In this document: piece by piece, positions 14,513-25,200 of the stretch
How the letters are laid out: each line of letters opens with the position of its first letter
Position numbering within the stretch: the stretch's first letter is position 1
Source of the DNA: Mesorhizobium wenxiniae
GTDB taxonomy: Bacteria > Pseudomonadota > Alphaproteobacteria > Rhizobiales > Rhizobiaceae
Length of the DNA: 33,469 bases
NCBI RefSeq assembly: GCF_002284535.1
Contig: NZ_NPKH01000021.1
Coordinates: forward strand, 1-33,469
Direction of reading: 5' to 3'
The notes under the pieces: model-generated
Databases searched by the model: none
What the model was told of the DNA's origin: nothing
What the model saw: the letters and a program-made list of their open reading frames with translations, nothing else
Position numbers and translations under genes: made by a program

Positions 14513-14941
14513 ATGCCTCTCAACGTCAACGGCCTGATGCTGGCCGAAAGCAAGCGCAACGTTCACCGCATCGCACTCTATGCCGGCACGAAGGCGGAAG
14601 AGCTTCTAGACCCTGGCTTCTGGGTCCATGTCGGCCCGCAACTCCGCACTGATGACCGGATTGAAGTCGTCGGCTTCGATCGGCAGTGGTTCGGTGAAGT
14701 CATGGTCCTCGAAGTGGGCAAGGGAGCCGCTGGTGGCGCTCGCGTCGCCTACATCGTCGGCCCGGTGGCGCTCACCAACGAAGCCAAGATCGACAAGCCT
14801 TCGGAACATGAAGTGCGATGGGGCGGTCCGAATGGCGGCTGGCGCGTCATCCGCACCAAAGACAAGACTGTCCTGGCTGACATGCTCGATTCCAAGGAAG
14901 CGGGCGCCGCCTGGATCGCGGAAAACCTCAAGGCGGCCTAA
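14513..14941 (+). CDS. Phage protein of unknown function (142 aa)
   Basis: Not recognised. It starts PLNVNGLMLAESKRNVHRIA and contains a beta-rich stretch FWVHVGPQLRTDDRIEVVGF, QWFGEVMVLEVGKGAAGGAR, and a C-terminal RTKDKTVLADMLDSKEAGAA that reads like a small helix-rich closing unit. I chose ATG at 14513 with AGGAGA at 14499-14504. An alternative is ATG at 14471, which overlaps the previous stop (ATGA) and adds 14 residues that include that ribosome site. It stands between head-surface genes and the tail tube gene, so a virion or assembly role is likely. Confidence 0.65.
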   Translation: MPLNVNGLMLAESKRNVHRIALYAGTKAEELLDPGFWVHVGPQLRTDDRIEVVGFDRQWFGEVMVLEVGKGAAGGARVAYIVGPVALTNEAKIDKPSEHEVRWGGPNGGWRVIRTKDKTVLADMLDSKEAGAAWIAENLKAA

Positions 14942-14944
14942 TCC

Positions 14945-15571
14945 ATGACGGATCAGCTTTCCCTCTACAATGGCGCTCTGATCAAGCTTGGTCAGCCGCG
15001 CCTTGCCGCCCTCACGGATGAGGGGAAGGCGCGCCGTGCGCTCGATGCCGAATACGCAAAGACTGTGAAGGGCTGTCTGGAGGCGGCGTTCTGGAATTTC
15101 GGTATGCGCTTCGTGCAGCTCGAAAATACGCCTTCGGAAGCCTCCAGCTTCGGCTACCAGTATGTGTTCGACAAGCCGGATGATTGGCTGCGCACGGCCG
15201 GGGTGACATCCGATCCCTATGGCAACGTGCCACTGCTCACTTACGACGACCGCACCAGCCGCATTCTTGCTGATATCTCGATCATCTATCTTCGTTACGT
15301 TTCGAATGACGAAGACTTTGGCATGGATCTTGGTCTATGGCCGCAAACCTTTGTCGATTATGTCGAGACAAGCCTTGCCTGGACGGTTTGCGAGGAAATC
15401 ACTGGTTCGGTTGATCGGAAAGACCGCCTCGAAAAGGCGCGGGACAAGGCCAAATACAAGGCCTCGAACACAGATGCCATGAATGAGGCGGTAACTAGAT
15501 ACCCGCCGGCCGGGCGGCTCGTTCAAAGCCGTGGCTGGTCCTCTCGTCGTAGGCCTGACGGGCTCCGATAG
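14945..15571 (+). CDS. Tail tubular protein A (T7 gp11-like adaptor)
   Basis: Protein of 208 residues, close to T7 gp11. Helical N-terminus with the family pattern SLYNGALIKLGQPRLAALTD, then YAKTVKGCLEAAFWNFGMRF, and beta segments YVFDKPDDWLRT and SRILADISIIYLRYV; a helical end follows. It forms the ring that joins portal and tail nozzle. The start ATG at 14945 is three bases after the previous stop; the next gene starts immediately after its stop. Confidence 0.85.
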   Translation: MTDQLSLYNGALIKLGQPRLAALTDEGKARRALDAEYAKTVKGCLEAAFWNFGMRFVQLENTPSEASSFGYQYVFDKPDDWLRTAGVTSDPYGNVPLLTYDDRTSRILADISIIYLRYVSNDEDFGMDLGLWPQTFVDYVETSLAWTVCEEITGSVDRKDRLEKARDKAKYKASNTDAMNEAVTRYPPAGRLVQSRGWSSRRRPDGLR

Positions 15572-18295
15572 ATGGCAAAAACCAATGCGCCGCTGCTGGC
15601 CTTCAACCGGGGGCTCGTTTCCACCTCTGCGCTCACGCGTGTAGACGTGGACAGAATAAGACTGAGCGCCGAAATTATGGAAAACTGGCTGCCCAAAACA
15701 GCCGGTTCCATGTTCCTGCGTCCCGGCTTCGGCTATCTCGGGTCCAGCCGCAACAACGCCTTCGCGATCGACATTCCCTTCGTTGCCGCCACCGATGACA
15801 CAGCGCAGATTGAGTTTGCCGACGGCAAGATGCGGGTTCGCATCGATGACGTGCTGATCTCGCGGGTTGTGGTTGCAACCACGATTTCGAACAGTAACTT
15901 TGCCACCTCAGCAAGCTGGACGGACGGTTCGACATCAGGCGGCACGCTAACTTTTGGCGGGTCGGGTCTGATCCTCAATGCTGTCAATGTTGGCGGTCTG
16001 GCACTATGCCGCCGCCAAATCGCTGTGGCCGGCGGTGATGTGAATAAGGAACACGCTCTCAGCATCAGCGTGACGCGCGGCCCGGTGACCTTCCGCTGCG
16101 GTTCGACCTCTGGCGGCGACGAATACGTTCCGGAAACCACGCTGCGCACCGGTGCCCATAGCTTGGCATTCACGCCTACTGGCGATTTCCATGTGCAGTT
16201 TCAATCAGATCTGGACATCGATAAGATTGTGGCATCGTGCCAGGTCGCTTCATCTGGGACCATGGAACTGGATATCCCCTATGTGGCGGCCGATCTGCCG
16301 TTTGTGCGGTGGGATCAGTCGGCAGACGTGCTTTTCTTGGCCTGCGATGGCTATCAACAGCGCCGGATCGAACGGCGCGGGACCGGCACCAGCTGGTCGA
16401 TTGCGCTCTACCAGCCTGAGACCGGCCCATTCTTCGGTGCTCGGTCGGCAAAGGTAAAGCTCAAGGTTGCATCGACAAGTGGCAACACAACCCTGACGGC
16501 AGACAAGCCATTCTTCAAATCAACGCATGTCGGTGCCATCTTCAGACTGTTCAACGAAGGCGTAAACCAGTCGTTCAAACTGGGCGCGAGTGGAGCCTAT
16601 ACAGAACCGTTCCGCGTCACGGGGGTCGTAGGCACCGACTATAACGACCGGAACTGGTTCTGGACAGCTACCGGCACCTGGGTCGGCACGATGAATTGGC
16701 AGCGGTCCTTCGACGGCCCAGAACAAGGCTACAAGACCTTTCGGAAAGAGAAATCAAGCGGTGCGATCGACATCACCGCCAACGCGGCCAATCAAGAAAA
16801 TCGCGACGATGACGACAACGCAATCATCTGGTACAAGGTCGGATTTGCGGATGGTGCCTACACCTCAGGTACGGCCACAATGGCTATTACCTATGATGGC
16901 GGCGGCTCGTACGGGGTATGCCGCGTCACTGGCTTCACCTCTTCAACGGAGGTGAGCGTTGAAGTCCTCGATCGGTTCGGGACGACAGACTACACCGAAA
17001 ATTGGCAGGAAGGCATCTGGTCCGACAAGCAGGGGTGGCCTGGTGCTGTGGCCTTCGACAAAGGCCGGCTTGGCTGGGCAGGCAAATCCCGATTCATCTT
17101 CTCCGTCACCGACGATTACGAGAATTTCGATCCGGACTATGAAGGCGACGCCGGCCCGATCAACAGGACGCTCGGTTCCGGTCCAGTCGACACCATCAAC
17201 TTCATGCTCTCACTTAGCCGCCCGATCATCGGAACGCCTGGGGCCGAGTTTTCAATCAAGTCGACATCGTTCGATGAACCGCTAACGCCGCAGAACGCCC
17301 AGGCTGGGACGCCATCAACGCAAGGCTCTCGACAGGGCGTGGCGGCGGCAAAGATTGATGGTCGCGGCATCTTTGCCCAGCGCTCGGGCAAGCGCCTTTT
17401 CGAATTGGTCTTTAGCCCCGACACTTACGAATACTCCCCGCGTGACCTGACGCTGCTTTGCCCGGATCTGACCGGATCTGCCAAGGTGGTCGGGATGGCT
17501 ACCCAGCGCCAGCCGGATACCAGGGCGCATTTCTGGCTTGATGACGGCTCGGTCGTTGTGCTCACCTATGAGCCGACCGAAGACGTGACTTGCTGGTCGC
17601 GGATCAGTGCCGGCGGCAGTGGCTTTGTCGAGGGCGTGTCTGTCCTTCCGGGCGAAGACGAAGACCAGGTGTTCTACCGGGTCCGGCGCACCGTGAGCGC
17701 GTCGACCGTTCGTTATCTGGAAAAGATGGCGATGGAATCGGAATGCGTGGGCGGCACGGTCAACAAGCAGGCCGATAGCTTCATCATCGTTCCCGCTGTT
17801 ACTGGAACAGCCGTGACCGGCCTTTCGCATCTGGAAGGCCTAGGCGTGGTCGCCTGGGGCGCTGGGAAGTATCTCGGCGCCTACACGGTGTCCGGCGGCT
17901 CGATCACGCTGAGCGCGGCTGTGACGGCCGCTGATGTCTTGGTGGGCCTGCCCTATACCGCGCTCTATAAGTCGACCAAGCTGGCCTATGCCGCCTCTGC
18001 GGGCACGGCTCTGAGCCAAATCAAGCGGGTCAACTATGTCGGCCTGATTATGGGCCTGGTGCACAATGACGGCATCGAAGTCGGCCGCGATTTCACCAAC
18101 ATGGACAGGCTGCCGCGCCTCTACCAGGGCCGGCCGGTGACTGCCGATGAAATCTTTACCGACTACGAAGAGCCGGCAACGGCTTTCGGTGGGGAGTGGA
18201 AGCCCGATAGCCGCCTCTGCATCCGTGCCACGGCGCCGAAGCCTTGCGTGTTGAACGCCGCGGTTGTCACGGTCGAAACAAACGACAAGGTCTGA
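15572..18295 (+). CDS. Tail tubular protein B (T7 gp12-like nozzle)
   Basis: Protein of 907 residues, somewhat longer than T7 gp12. The N-terminus matches the nozzle family (APLLAFNRGLVSTSALTRVD, IMENWLPKTAGSMFLRPGFG), and the family segment PFVRWDQSADVLFLACDGYQ follows near residue 245, with LGWAGKSRFIFSVTDDYENF near 500. The body is beta-rich throughout. An insertion with carbohydrate-module-like sequence (about 110-230, SWTDGSTSGGTLTFGGSG and on) separates the first two blocks. It would form the tapered tail tip. The start ATG directly follows the stop of the adaptor gene. Confidence 0.85.
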   Translation: MAKTNAPLLAFNRGLVSTSALTRVDVDRIRLSAEIMENWLPKTAGSMFLRPGFGYLGSSRNNAFAIDIPFVAATDDTAQIEFADGKMRVRIDDVLISRVVVATTISNSNFATSASWTDGSTSGGTLTFGGSGLILNAVNVGGLALCRRQIAVAGGDVNKEHALSISVTRGPVTFRCGSTSGGDEYVPETTLRTGAHSLAFTPTGDFHVQFQSDLDIDKIVASCQVASSGTMELDIPYVAADLPFVRWDQSADVLFLACDGYQQRRIERRGTGTSWSIALYQPETGPFFGARSAKVKLKVASTSGNTTLTADKPFFKSTHVGAIFRLFNEGVNQSFKLGASGAYTEPFRVTGVVGTDYNDRNWFWTATGTWVGTMNWQRSFDGPEQGYKTFRKEKSSGAIDITANAANQENRDDDDNAIIWYKVGFADGAYTSGTATMAITYDGGGSYGVCRVTGFTSSTEVSVEVLDRFGTTDYTENWQEGIWSDKQGWPGAVAFDKGRLGWAGKSRFIFSVTDDYENFDPDYEGDAGPINRTLGSGPVDTINFMLSLSRPIIGTPGAEFSIKSTSFDEPLTPQNAQAGTPSTQGSRQGVAAAKIDGRGIFAQRSGKRLFELVFSPDTYEYSPRDLTLLCPDLTGSAKVVGMATQRQPDTRAHFWLDDGSVVVLTYEPTEDVTCWSRISAGGSGFVEGVSVLPGEDEDQVFYRVRRTVSASTVRYLEKMAMESECVGGTVNKQADSFIIVPAVTGTAVTGLSHLEGLGVVAWGAGKYLGAYTVSGGSITLSAAVTAADVLVGLPYTALYKSTKLAYAASAGTALSQIKRVNYVGLIMGLVHNDGIEVGRDFTNMDRLPRLYQGRPVTADEIFTDYEEPATAFGGEWKPDSRLCIRATAPKPCVLNAAVVTVETNDKV

Positions 18296-18654
18296 TGGCT
18301 CACGAAGTCGTTCCGCTCACGCGGGAGCATCTACTTGAATGGTACGGCGACAAGGGCAGCGGGCCAACGGTTCGGGGCATCGCCGGCCTTGTCGATGGCA
18401 AGCTGGCGGCTGTCGCTGGCTTCTGGTTCTCGGGCGGCAACGTTATTGCGTTCTGCTCGCTGAAGGATGAGGCGAGGCCTTATCGCCATGCCATCCACCG
18501 GACGGCTCTTTCGCTCCTGAATGACGCCAAGGCGCGCCACAAGCGGATTATCGCGCTCTGTGATCCTGACGAAAAGACCTCGGCTAAATGGCTCTCGCGG
18601 CTTGGCTTCAAGCCTGACGATGGGGATGTGTGGACATGGCAGACTTCGGACTAA
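18295..18654 (+). CDS. GNAT-fold protein, T7 gp13-like
   Basis: Protein of 119 residues with a compact N-acetyltransferase-like fold: AHEVVPLTREHLLEWYGDKG, GIAGLVDGKLAAVAGFWFSG, then RTALSLLNDAKARHKRIIAL and SAKWLSRLGFKPDDGDVWTW, the usual last GNAT strand pair. T7 gp13, at the same place in the genome, is also GNAT-like and is needed for assembly of the internal virion proteins. The Q/R-x-x-G-x-A acetyl-CoA loop is not clear here, so the domain may be structural only. The start ATG overlaps the previous TGA. Confidence 0.75.
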   Translation: MAHEVVPLTREHLLEWYGDKGSGPTVRGIAGLVDGKLAAVAGFWFSGGNVIAFCSLKDEARPYRHAIHRTALSLLNDAKARHKRIIALCDPDEKTSAKWLSRLGFKPDDGDVWTWQTSD

Positions 18655-19136
18655 CAACCATCCTCGGACTTGTCGGGACTGCCGCTTCTGCCGCTGGCAC
18701 GCTGGCGGCCGGCGCGGCTTCCAAGAGCGCTGGTGATTTCCAGGCGGCACAGCTCGAACAGCAGGCCAAGGAAGAAAAGGCTGCGTCCCAACGCGAAGCC
18801 GAACGCGCGACCAAGGAAAAGAAGTTCGTTCTTTCGCGTCAACAGGCTGTGGCCGGCGCTTCTGGCCTCGGGGCGCTCGATGAAACGGTCCAATCCCTGG
18901 CCGGCGATATCATCACGCAAGGCGAGGTCAACAAAGGCATGATCCTTTATGGCGGCGAAGAGCGGGCGAAGGGCAGGCGGGCACAAGCCGCCGCGGCTCG
19001 CATGGAAGGCAAAGCCAAGCAGACGGGCTCATATTTCGGCGCCGTTGGCACGCTGATGGATGGCGTGGGCTCTTTCGCGAAGGACTGGAACCCTGACCCA
19101 TATGTCGCGCCGGAGAACCTAATTTATGGCCCTTAA
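18636..19136 (+). CDS. Internal virion protein, T7 gp14-like
   Basis: Protein of 166 residues. Residues 4-28 are a small-residue hydrophobic helix (GLTTILGLVGTAASAAGTLA), followed by a long charged helix (EQQAKEEKAASQREAERATK) and a C-terminal tail with GSYFGAVGTLMDGVGSFAKD. This is the layout of T7 gp14, which leaves the virion first and makes a channel in the outer membrane. It overlaps the previous gene by 19 bases and the next by 11. I chose ATG 18636 over GTG 18630, which adds only two residues. Confidence 0.75.
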   Translation: MADFGLTTILGLVGTAASAAGTLAAGAASKSAGDFQAAQLEQQAKEEKAASQREAERATKEKKFVLSRQQAVAGASGLGALDETVQSLAGDIITQGEVNKGMILYGGEERAKGRRAQAAAARMEGKAKQTGSYFGAVGTLMDGVGSFAKDWNPDPYVAPENLIYGP

Positions 19137-22100
19137 GCTTCCTGGTGCCGAAGACCTGAGCTCGCCTGTCAGCGGGCGTTCGGGTCGGCCGATTGCCTCC
19201 TTTGATGGTTCTGCCATCGGGCAGGGCATTGCACAGCTCGGCGCCGGTGCGCAGTCGATGTCGCACGGGCTGAAGATCAAGGAAACGCAGGCGCGCGAAA
19301 CGGTCGACAAGACAAAGCTGTTCGACACGGAAAGCCGATTCCAGCAGTTCAAGTCGGCTCGGGCGCAGGATCTTACCGCTGCTGGCGATAAGGCAGAACC
19401 TGGCGCCTTCGGCTTCAAGGAGCAGTATCAGGGCTCATACAAGGAAGCAGCGAAGCAGTTCCTGTCGACTGTCCCGCCAGAGCTAAAGAAGGTCTATGAC
19501 GCCAAGCTTTTCAGCACGGAAGAATCACTCATCAATGGCGAGGGCGGCGCTGGCGACTTCGAACGAAAGCAGCGCAAGGCCTATTACAAAACCAGCGTCG
19601 ATGAAGGCCTGACGGCCATTGAAAGCCGGCTCTACAGCGACCCGTCGAAATTCGATGATGCGGTCTTCGAGGGCAACAACTACATCGACTCCATCCCTGA
19701 CGAAGATGTAAACCCGATCGAAAAGGATGCGCTTCGCCGCGGCTGGAAGGCCAAGGCACAGCTTGCCGCTCTGAACGGCATGAAGCCGGCCGACCGGCTC
19801 CGGGCGCTGGGTGAGGCTCCGGGGCAGGACGACATCATCCAAGCAATCCAGGGCGTCGAAAGCGACGGTGATCCTGGCGCCGTCTCGCCGAAGGGCGCTA
19901 TCGGCCTTATGCAAGTGATGCCGGAAACGGGGATCGAGATTGCAGACGAAATCGGCGACCCGAATTTCCCGGCCTCGCCCGACGCGCAAGCCGAATACCT
20001 GAAAGACCCGGATGTCTCTGAGCAGTACGGTACGTACTATTTCAACAAAATGCTTGCCCGCTATGACGGCGACACGGAAGCGGCACTCATTGCCTACAAT
20101 GGCGGTGCGGCTCGGGCCGACAAGTGGCTGGCCAGCGGTCGCAATGATGCCGTGATCCCGCAGGAGTCGGCCGACTATTACAAGAAGGTGATGGCTCGCA
20201 CCAAGGGCGGCGCCGATGTCGGTGGGCAGGCAAGCGGCGGGAAAGAACAGCCGGTCATCATCGGCGATGCTGCCGGACGCGTGGGAAATCCCGACGTTGC
20301 CGGCGTCAACAGCGTGGTCATGTCGCGCTTCAAGCAAGTGCAGAACGCATTCGGCGCCTCGGTGCCGATCGTCTCTGGCTTTCGTGACCCCGAACGGAAC
20401 GCCAAGGCTGGCGGTGCCCGCAAATCCCAACACATGCACGGCAACGCGCTGGACCTCGATGTCAGCAAGCTTTCGAACGAAGAGCGCGTCCGGCTTATCC
20501 AGACGGCTTCGTCGCTCGGCTTTACCGGCATCGGTGTCTATGCCAATTCGCTGCACCTCGATATCGGCTCCCGCCGTGCCTGGGGCGCCTCGCATCATTC
20601 GGACAGCGTTCCGACCTGGGCGCGCGAAGCCATCGCCTCACATATGGCCGGCAAGGCTGAACCGCTCGGGCAGCGCGGCGGTGCTGGCTTCAAGATCGAT
20701 TCTCGCTTCGCCGATATGGACTATGTGTCACGCGATGCAATCGCCAAGTCGACACAAAAGGACATTCAGACTGAGGCGACCGCGACCCGCGTTCAACAGC
20801 AGGCGCAATACACGGCCTATGACGACTCTGTCGGCCTCGGCATCGAAACCGGCAAGATTGTCAGCGCTGAGCAGATCCTAAGCGACCCGATGCTGAACGA
20901 TGGCGACATCACCAAGCATCTGAAGGCCTTTCGCTCGAAGCAGAAGGAAGAGGGGGGCGTTGGCGAACTGGTTTCGGCTATCCTGGCGGGGAGCCCTGCA
21001 GCATCGGTCAACAGCTTCGACGGCGACCAGAAGTCGACCGCGAACAAAGCCTATGACCAGATGATGAAAGTCACGCCTGAAGAGCAACAGCCGATAGTCA
21101 CGCAAGGCTTCGTCAAGGCGACCGGCTACATTCCCGACACGCTTCAGGCGAGGGTTAGGCAGGGGGCCGCCTCCAAAAACCCGTCCGTCTTTGCCGCTGC
21201 CATGTCGCAAGCTGATGCGCTCCAGACCGTCGCGCCTGTTTCGTTCGGTGCCGTCGAGGGCGCGGCCGACATTCGCGACAAGCTCGCGGCCTTCCGTCAT
21301 TTCGTGAATGACCGGGGCATGTCCGGCGAAGAGGCATCGCAGGCCATCCTTGCCATGGACGACCCGGCGCAAAAGGTGAACCGCGAAGTTCTGAAGCCGG
21401 GCTTGGACAAGTTCACAAAGACCCTGACGGTTGCCGATGTCACCAACGCCTATGATCCGAGCGTCTTCGTTTCGGAACCCGGCGCCGGCATCATGCCCAT
21501 TCAAACCAACGCGCTCCTGGCTGAGTACAAGGAAATCGCGGAGGAAAAATATTACGAGACCGGCGGCGACACTGGCGCGGCGAAAGCTCAAGCGCTGGCT
21601 GAACTAAAAACCCGTTGGAATGTCAGCAACATTTCCGGCACGCCCAACCTGATGCGCCTGCCGCCTGAGCTGCATTATCCGGCGATCGACGGCAAATATG
21701 ATTATCTTCGCGACGACGCCCTGAAGACGGCGGAAAGCTACGTCGCCGGGGTCCATGACGGGCGCAAGGTCGACAACATCGCCATCATCCCGACCGCCAC
21801 GACGCGTGCGGATATCGAAATGAAACGACCGCCGCGCTACCGGCTTTTCTACCAGTACACGGAAGACGGCCAAAAGAAGTTTGATGAGGTCTTTGCCGGT
21901 CCCTGGGGGCTCGATGCAAAGGCGCTCGACACTGGCGTGACCAAGGGCGCGGAAGACGCAAAGAAGCGGTTCCTGGCCCGCCACAGCCTCAATGACGCGG
22001 CCAACGAAATCGAGCGTGGCGCGGCTTCCGATGCCGAAAGAATCCTGGATGACCCGAACTTGCCGGACTGGATGAAGGCCAATCAGGCAATCCAGACGAA

Positions 22101-22236
22101 AGACCTGGGCAAGGCAAATGCCGACCAACTGCGGATGGGCGGTGGCGACCTTGAACTTACAGAACCTGCGCCGGAAAACGTTCCTGCTCCTGAAGTCGAC
22201 CCGCTCGGGCTCGGTTCCAATCTGGGTGTCCCCTGA
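19126..22236 (+). CDS. Ejection protein with lytic transglycosylase and M15-type peptidase domains
   Basis: Giant internal virion protein, 1036 residues, in the place of T7 gp15. After a helical N-terminal segment, residues about 235-350 are an SLT lytic transglycosylase: catalytic Glu245 in GVESDG, then GAIGLMQVMPETG and ALIAYNGGAARADKWL. Residues about 375-495 are an M15-type zinc peptidase: VVMSRFKQVQNAFGASVPIV, SQHMHGNALDLDVS with candidate zinc ligands His436 or His438 and Asp443, and His477 in SLHLDIG. The remaining 540 residues are helical. Both enzymes cut peptidoglycan, glycan and peptide respectively, so the protein could open the wall for DNA entry. In T7 the transglycosylase is on gp16 and there is no peptidase, so this layout is unusual. 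It overlaps the next gene by one base. Confidence 0.88.
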   Translation: MALKLPGAEDLSSPVSGRSGRPIASFDGSAIGQGIAQLGAGAQSMSHGLKIKETQARETVDKTKLFDTESRFQQFKSARAQDLTAAGDKAEPGAFGFKEQYQGSYKEAAKQFLSTVPPELKKVYDAKLFSTEESLINGEGGAGDFERKQRKAYYKTSVDEGLTAIESRLYSDPSKFDDAVFEGNNYIDSIPDEDVNPIEKDALRRGWKAKAQLAALNGMKPADRLRALGEAPGQDDIIQAIQGVESDGDPGAVSPKGAIGLMQVMPETGIEIADEIGDPNFPASPDAQAEYLKDPDVSEQYGTYYFNKMLARYDGDTEAALIAYNGGAARADKWLASGRNDAVIPQESADYYKKVMARTKGGADVGGQASGGKEQPVIIGDAAGRVGNPDVAGVNSVVMSRFKQVQNAFGASVPIVSGFRDPERNAKAGGARKSQHMHGNALDLDVSKLSNEERVRLIQTASSLGFTGIGVYANSLHLDIGSRRAWGASHHSDSVPTWAREAIASHMAGKAEPLGQRGGAGFKIDSRFADMDYVSRDAIAKSTQKDIQTEATATRVQQQAQYTAYDDSVGLGIETGKIVSAEQILSDPMLNDGDITKHLKAFRSKQKEEGGVGELVSAILAGSPAASVNSFDGDQKSTANKAYDQMMKVTPEEQQPIVTQGFVKATGYIPDTLQARVRQGAASKNPSVFAAAMSQADALQTVAPVSFGAVEGAADIRDKLAAFRHFVNDRGMSGEEASQAILAMDDPAQKVNREVLKPGLDKFTKTLTVADVTNAYDPSVFVSEPGAGIMPIQTNALLAEYKEIAEEKYYETGGDTGAAKAQALAELKTRWNVSNISGTPNLMRLPPELHYPAIDGKYDYLRDDALKTAESYVAGVHDGRKVDNIAIIPTATTRADIEMKRPPRYRLFYQYTEDGQKKFDEVFAGPWGLDAKALDTGVTKGAEDAKKRFLARHSLNDAANEIERGAASDAERILDDPNLPDWMKANQAIQTKDLGKANADQLRMGGGDLELTEPAPENVPAPEVDPLGLGSNLGVP

Positions 22237-25200
22237 TGCCAATCCTGCAATACCCTGAAGACCGCCCGGCCCTAGGCACGTTCGGCGCCGTCGACTACAA
22301 GCCGGCGGCGGAAGAAGCCGAAGTCGCTCCTGACGTGGCAACACTGCTTGCCGCGAGCTTCAGGCAGGACAATACGATTGGCTCGATGGCATCGAACAAG
22401 CTGGCTGGCGTCGACCTGTCCACGCGCGAAGACGGCTTCAGCGGCGATGTGATGTGGGACCAGATTAAGGGGACGCCTTACGAAACGCATTGGGATCGGT
22501 TTGCGAGCGTCTTCAATCGCCCGGGCTTCGAGGCGATGAAAGCTCAAATCGACATGGAAACTGAAGACCGGCGAACGGTCGATGCGGGCGGCTGGTGGGG
22601 GACGGGCGCTTCCATGCTGGCGAGTGTTGTCGACGTGCCGTCCTTAATTCCTGGCGGGCAATTGGTCACAAGTGTTCGACTTGGGCAGGCAGCGTTGCGA
22701 ACCGGCGCGCGAACTGCTGTCGCCGGGGCGCTGGGTGCTGGTGCTTCTGAGATAGCCTTGCAAGCCACACAACAGACTCGGCCCTTGGCCGAAAGCGCGG
22801 TTGCCATTGGTGCCGGTACAATACTGGGCGGGCTGCTCGGCGCTGGTGCTGGTGCTCTGTTCTCCCATGCGGAACGGAAAGCGGCTTTCGCCTCCGTCGA
22901 GCGCGCATTGCAGGACCACGTTCCGACGCCTGAACAGGTTGCAGCTCATGCCGAAGGCATAGGCGCTGCGGCCGTCGATCGGCCCGTCCTGGGTGACTAC
23001 GGCATCGCCTCGGGCGCAAAGACCGTGGGCGCGCTGCAATCCGGCTTCAATCCGACGTTGCGAGGCTCGCATAGTCCCTCGGCGCCGTCTCGTGAGATTA
23101 TGGCCAACATGGCGGAGACTGGCTACTACATCGAAAAGAATGTGCGCGGCGAAGGCAATCTCGCCGTCGAAAGCGCCGTCAAGTATTGGGACCGGGGCGC
23201 CCTGACTAAAGCCCTGGAAGACATGCGCGGCACATATGCCAAGGCACGGCAAACGCCCGGGTTTGAGATGAGCCCGGAAGAGTTTCGGACTGCCGTCAGC
23301 AAAGCAATGCGCCGCGGTGATGTCGGCGAAAACGACGCAGTGTCGGCGGCGGCGCAAGCCTGGCGCAAGACGCTCTTCGACCCGCTGAAGGATGAGGCAA
23401 TCGCAGCGGGCCTGTTGCCGGCCGACGTCAACGTTAAGACGGCAACGTCCTATCTCACGCGCCTCTGGAATGCTCCCCGGCTCAATGCCGGCGAAGCGCG
23501 CTTCAAGCAAATCGTCAAGCCATGGATCGATGACCAGCTCGCGCAACTAGAGTTCAAGGCCGATGAAATCCACGTGGGCAATCGGATTGTCGATGCTGAA
23601 AAGCGGCGTGAGGCATTCGGCCAAGTCTCGGAACGTCTCGAAAACATAGAAAGCCGTCTGGCTGGTCGGCAGGGCATCCGGCAGCGCAAGCAAGCCGAGC
23701 TCGGGCAATTGCAACAGACCCGGCAAGACGTTCTGAAGGAGCGCGCTCCGGCCGACCTGGTGAAGATGCTGCGCGGCACCGACGAAAATGCCGTGATGGT
23801 CGACACGGTGAAACAGGCGCGGGCTGCTGCTCGATCGGCTGGCAAGAAACAGTCGTTTGCCGAACGGTCGCCCGTCCTGGCGCTGATCAAGAACAAGGGC
23901 GGTGTGCGCGTTGGGTCAAAGCTCGATCGAGAGTTGCGCGCACTGGACGTGACGCCAAAGTCCCATCCCGGCCTTTTCATCAAGAAAGGCGGGATTGGCG
24001 ATGTCGACAACTTCGTCCAGTCGGAAGATGAGATTTTCGCCAATCTGCCGGCCGATGGTAGCGGTTACGTCGACCCGGTGGCGGTTATGGAATCGATCCG
24101 CTCTGAGCTGGGCGGAAACCCGCTGCGCACGGCAGAGGAAGAGGCCACAGCGGCGGCGCTCGATAATCTTGACCAAGTGGCCAGCGAATGGCTGGACCGC
24201 GTGGGGCTGGCTCCCAATGCCTCGGTGAAGGATGTCCGCGACTTCATCGCACGCGTGACCGGCGCCGAAAAGAACACGGCCGGCATCGACACGCGCATCT
24301 CCCGTTTCGAGCAGGAGATTGAAGACTTCGACCGCACAACCGACGCCATCGTCAACGAAAGCAAAATCACTGCGGCCGAGGCAAAGACCGTAGGCGAAGA
24401 ACTGGAGAAGCTGGAAGCCGAACTTGATGCCGTGCAGGATCTTGCCAATTCGTCGCCGCGCGTGGCGCTAGTGGTCGACTACGGCATGACACGGCGCGAC
24501 TTGTTCAAATCGAAGCTGAAGGAGCGCTCGCTTTCCAAGCGCGTCGATGGACTGAAGCGCCTGGATGCCGAAGGCGGCGCCAACGATGAAATCCTGGCCG
24601 AACTTAACGCCAAGTCGATCGACCTGGAGCGGCTGCGCGCCAACATCGACGGACTCAAGGCGAAGGCTGACAAGCTCGAACCGATGATGCCCAAGGTGAA
24701 ACAGGAAATCCCTGATTTTGTATCGCCGGAAGACCGCGCCGATTATGTCAAAGGCATCGTTGACGATATCTTCTCTCAGCTTACGGGCCGCGCAAATCAG
24801 GGCATGCCGTCCTATGACATGACGATGTCGGCTCGCGGCCCGCTGAAGGAACGCACTTTCAACATTCCCGATCACCTCGTTGAAGACTTCCTCGAGCACG
24901 ACATTGAACTGATCGGCCGGCGCTATGCCCGCGTCATGGCGGCCGATGTCGAGCTGACGAATCTGGATAAGCGCCTCGGTGGCGCCGGCAAACCGACGCT
25001 GCAAAGCCAGTTAGACCGGGTGAGAGCGGATTACCTGACCCTGCGCGAAGCGGTGAATGCCGGTGACTTCGAACCGAAGGCGCGCGAAAAGGCGCTGCTG
25101 GAGCTCGCTCGTAGCGAGAAGAGCGACATCGAAGACATTGGCAGCGTGCGCGATTTGCTGCGCGGTCAATACAAGGTCGACACGCAACACACTAATTATG

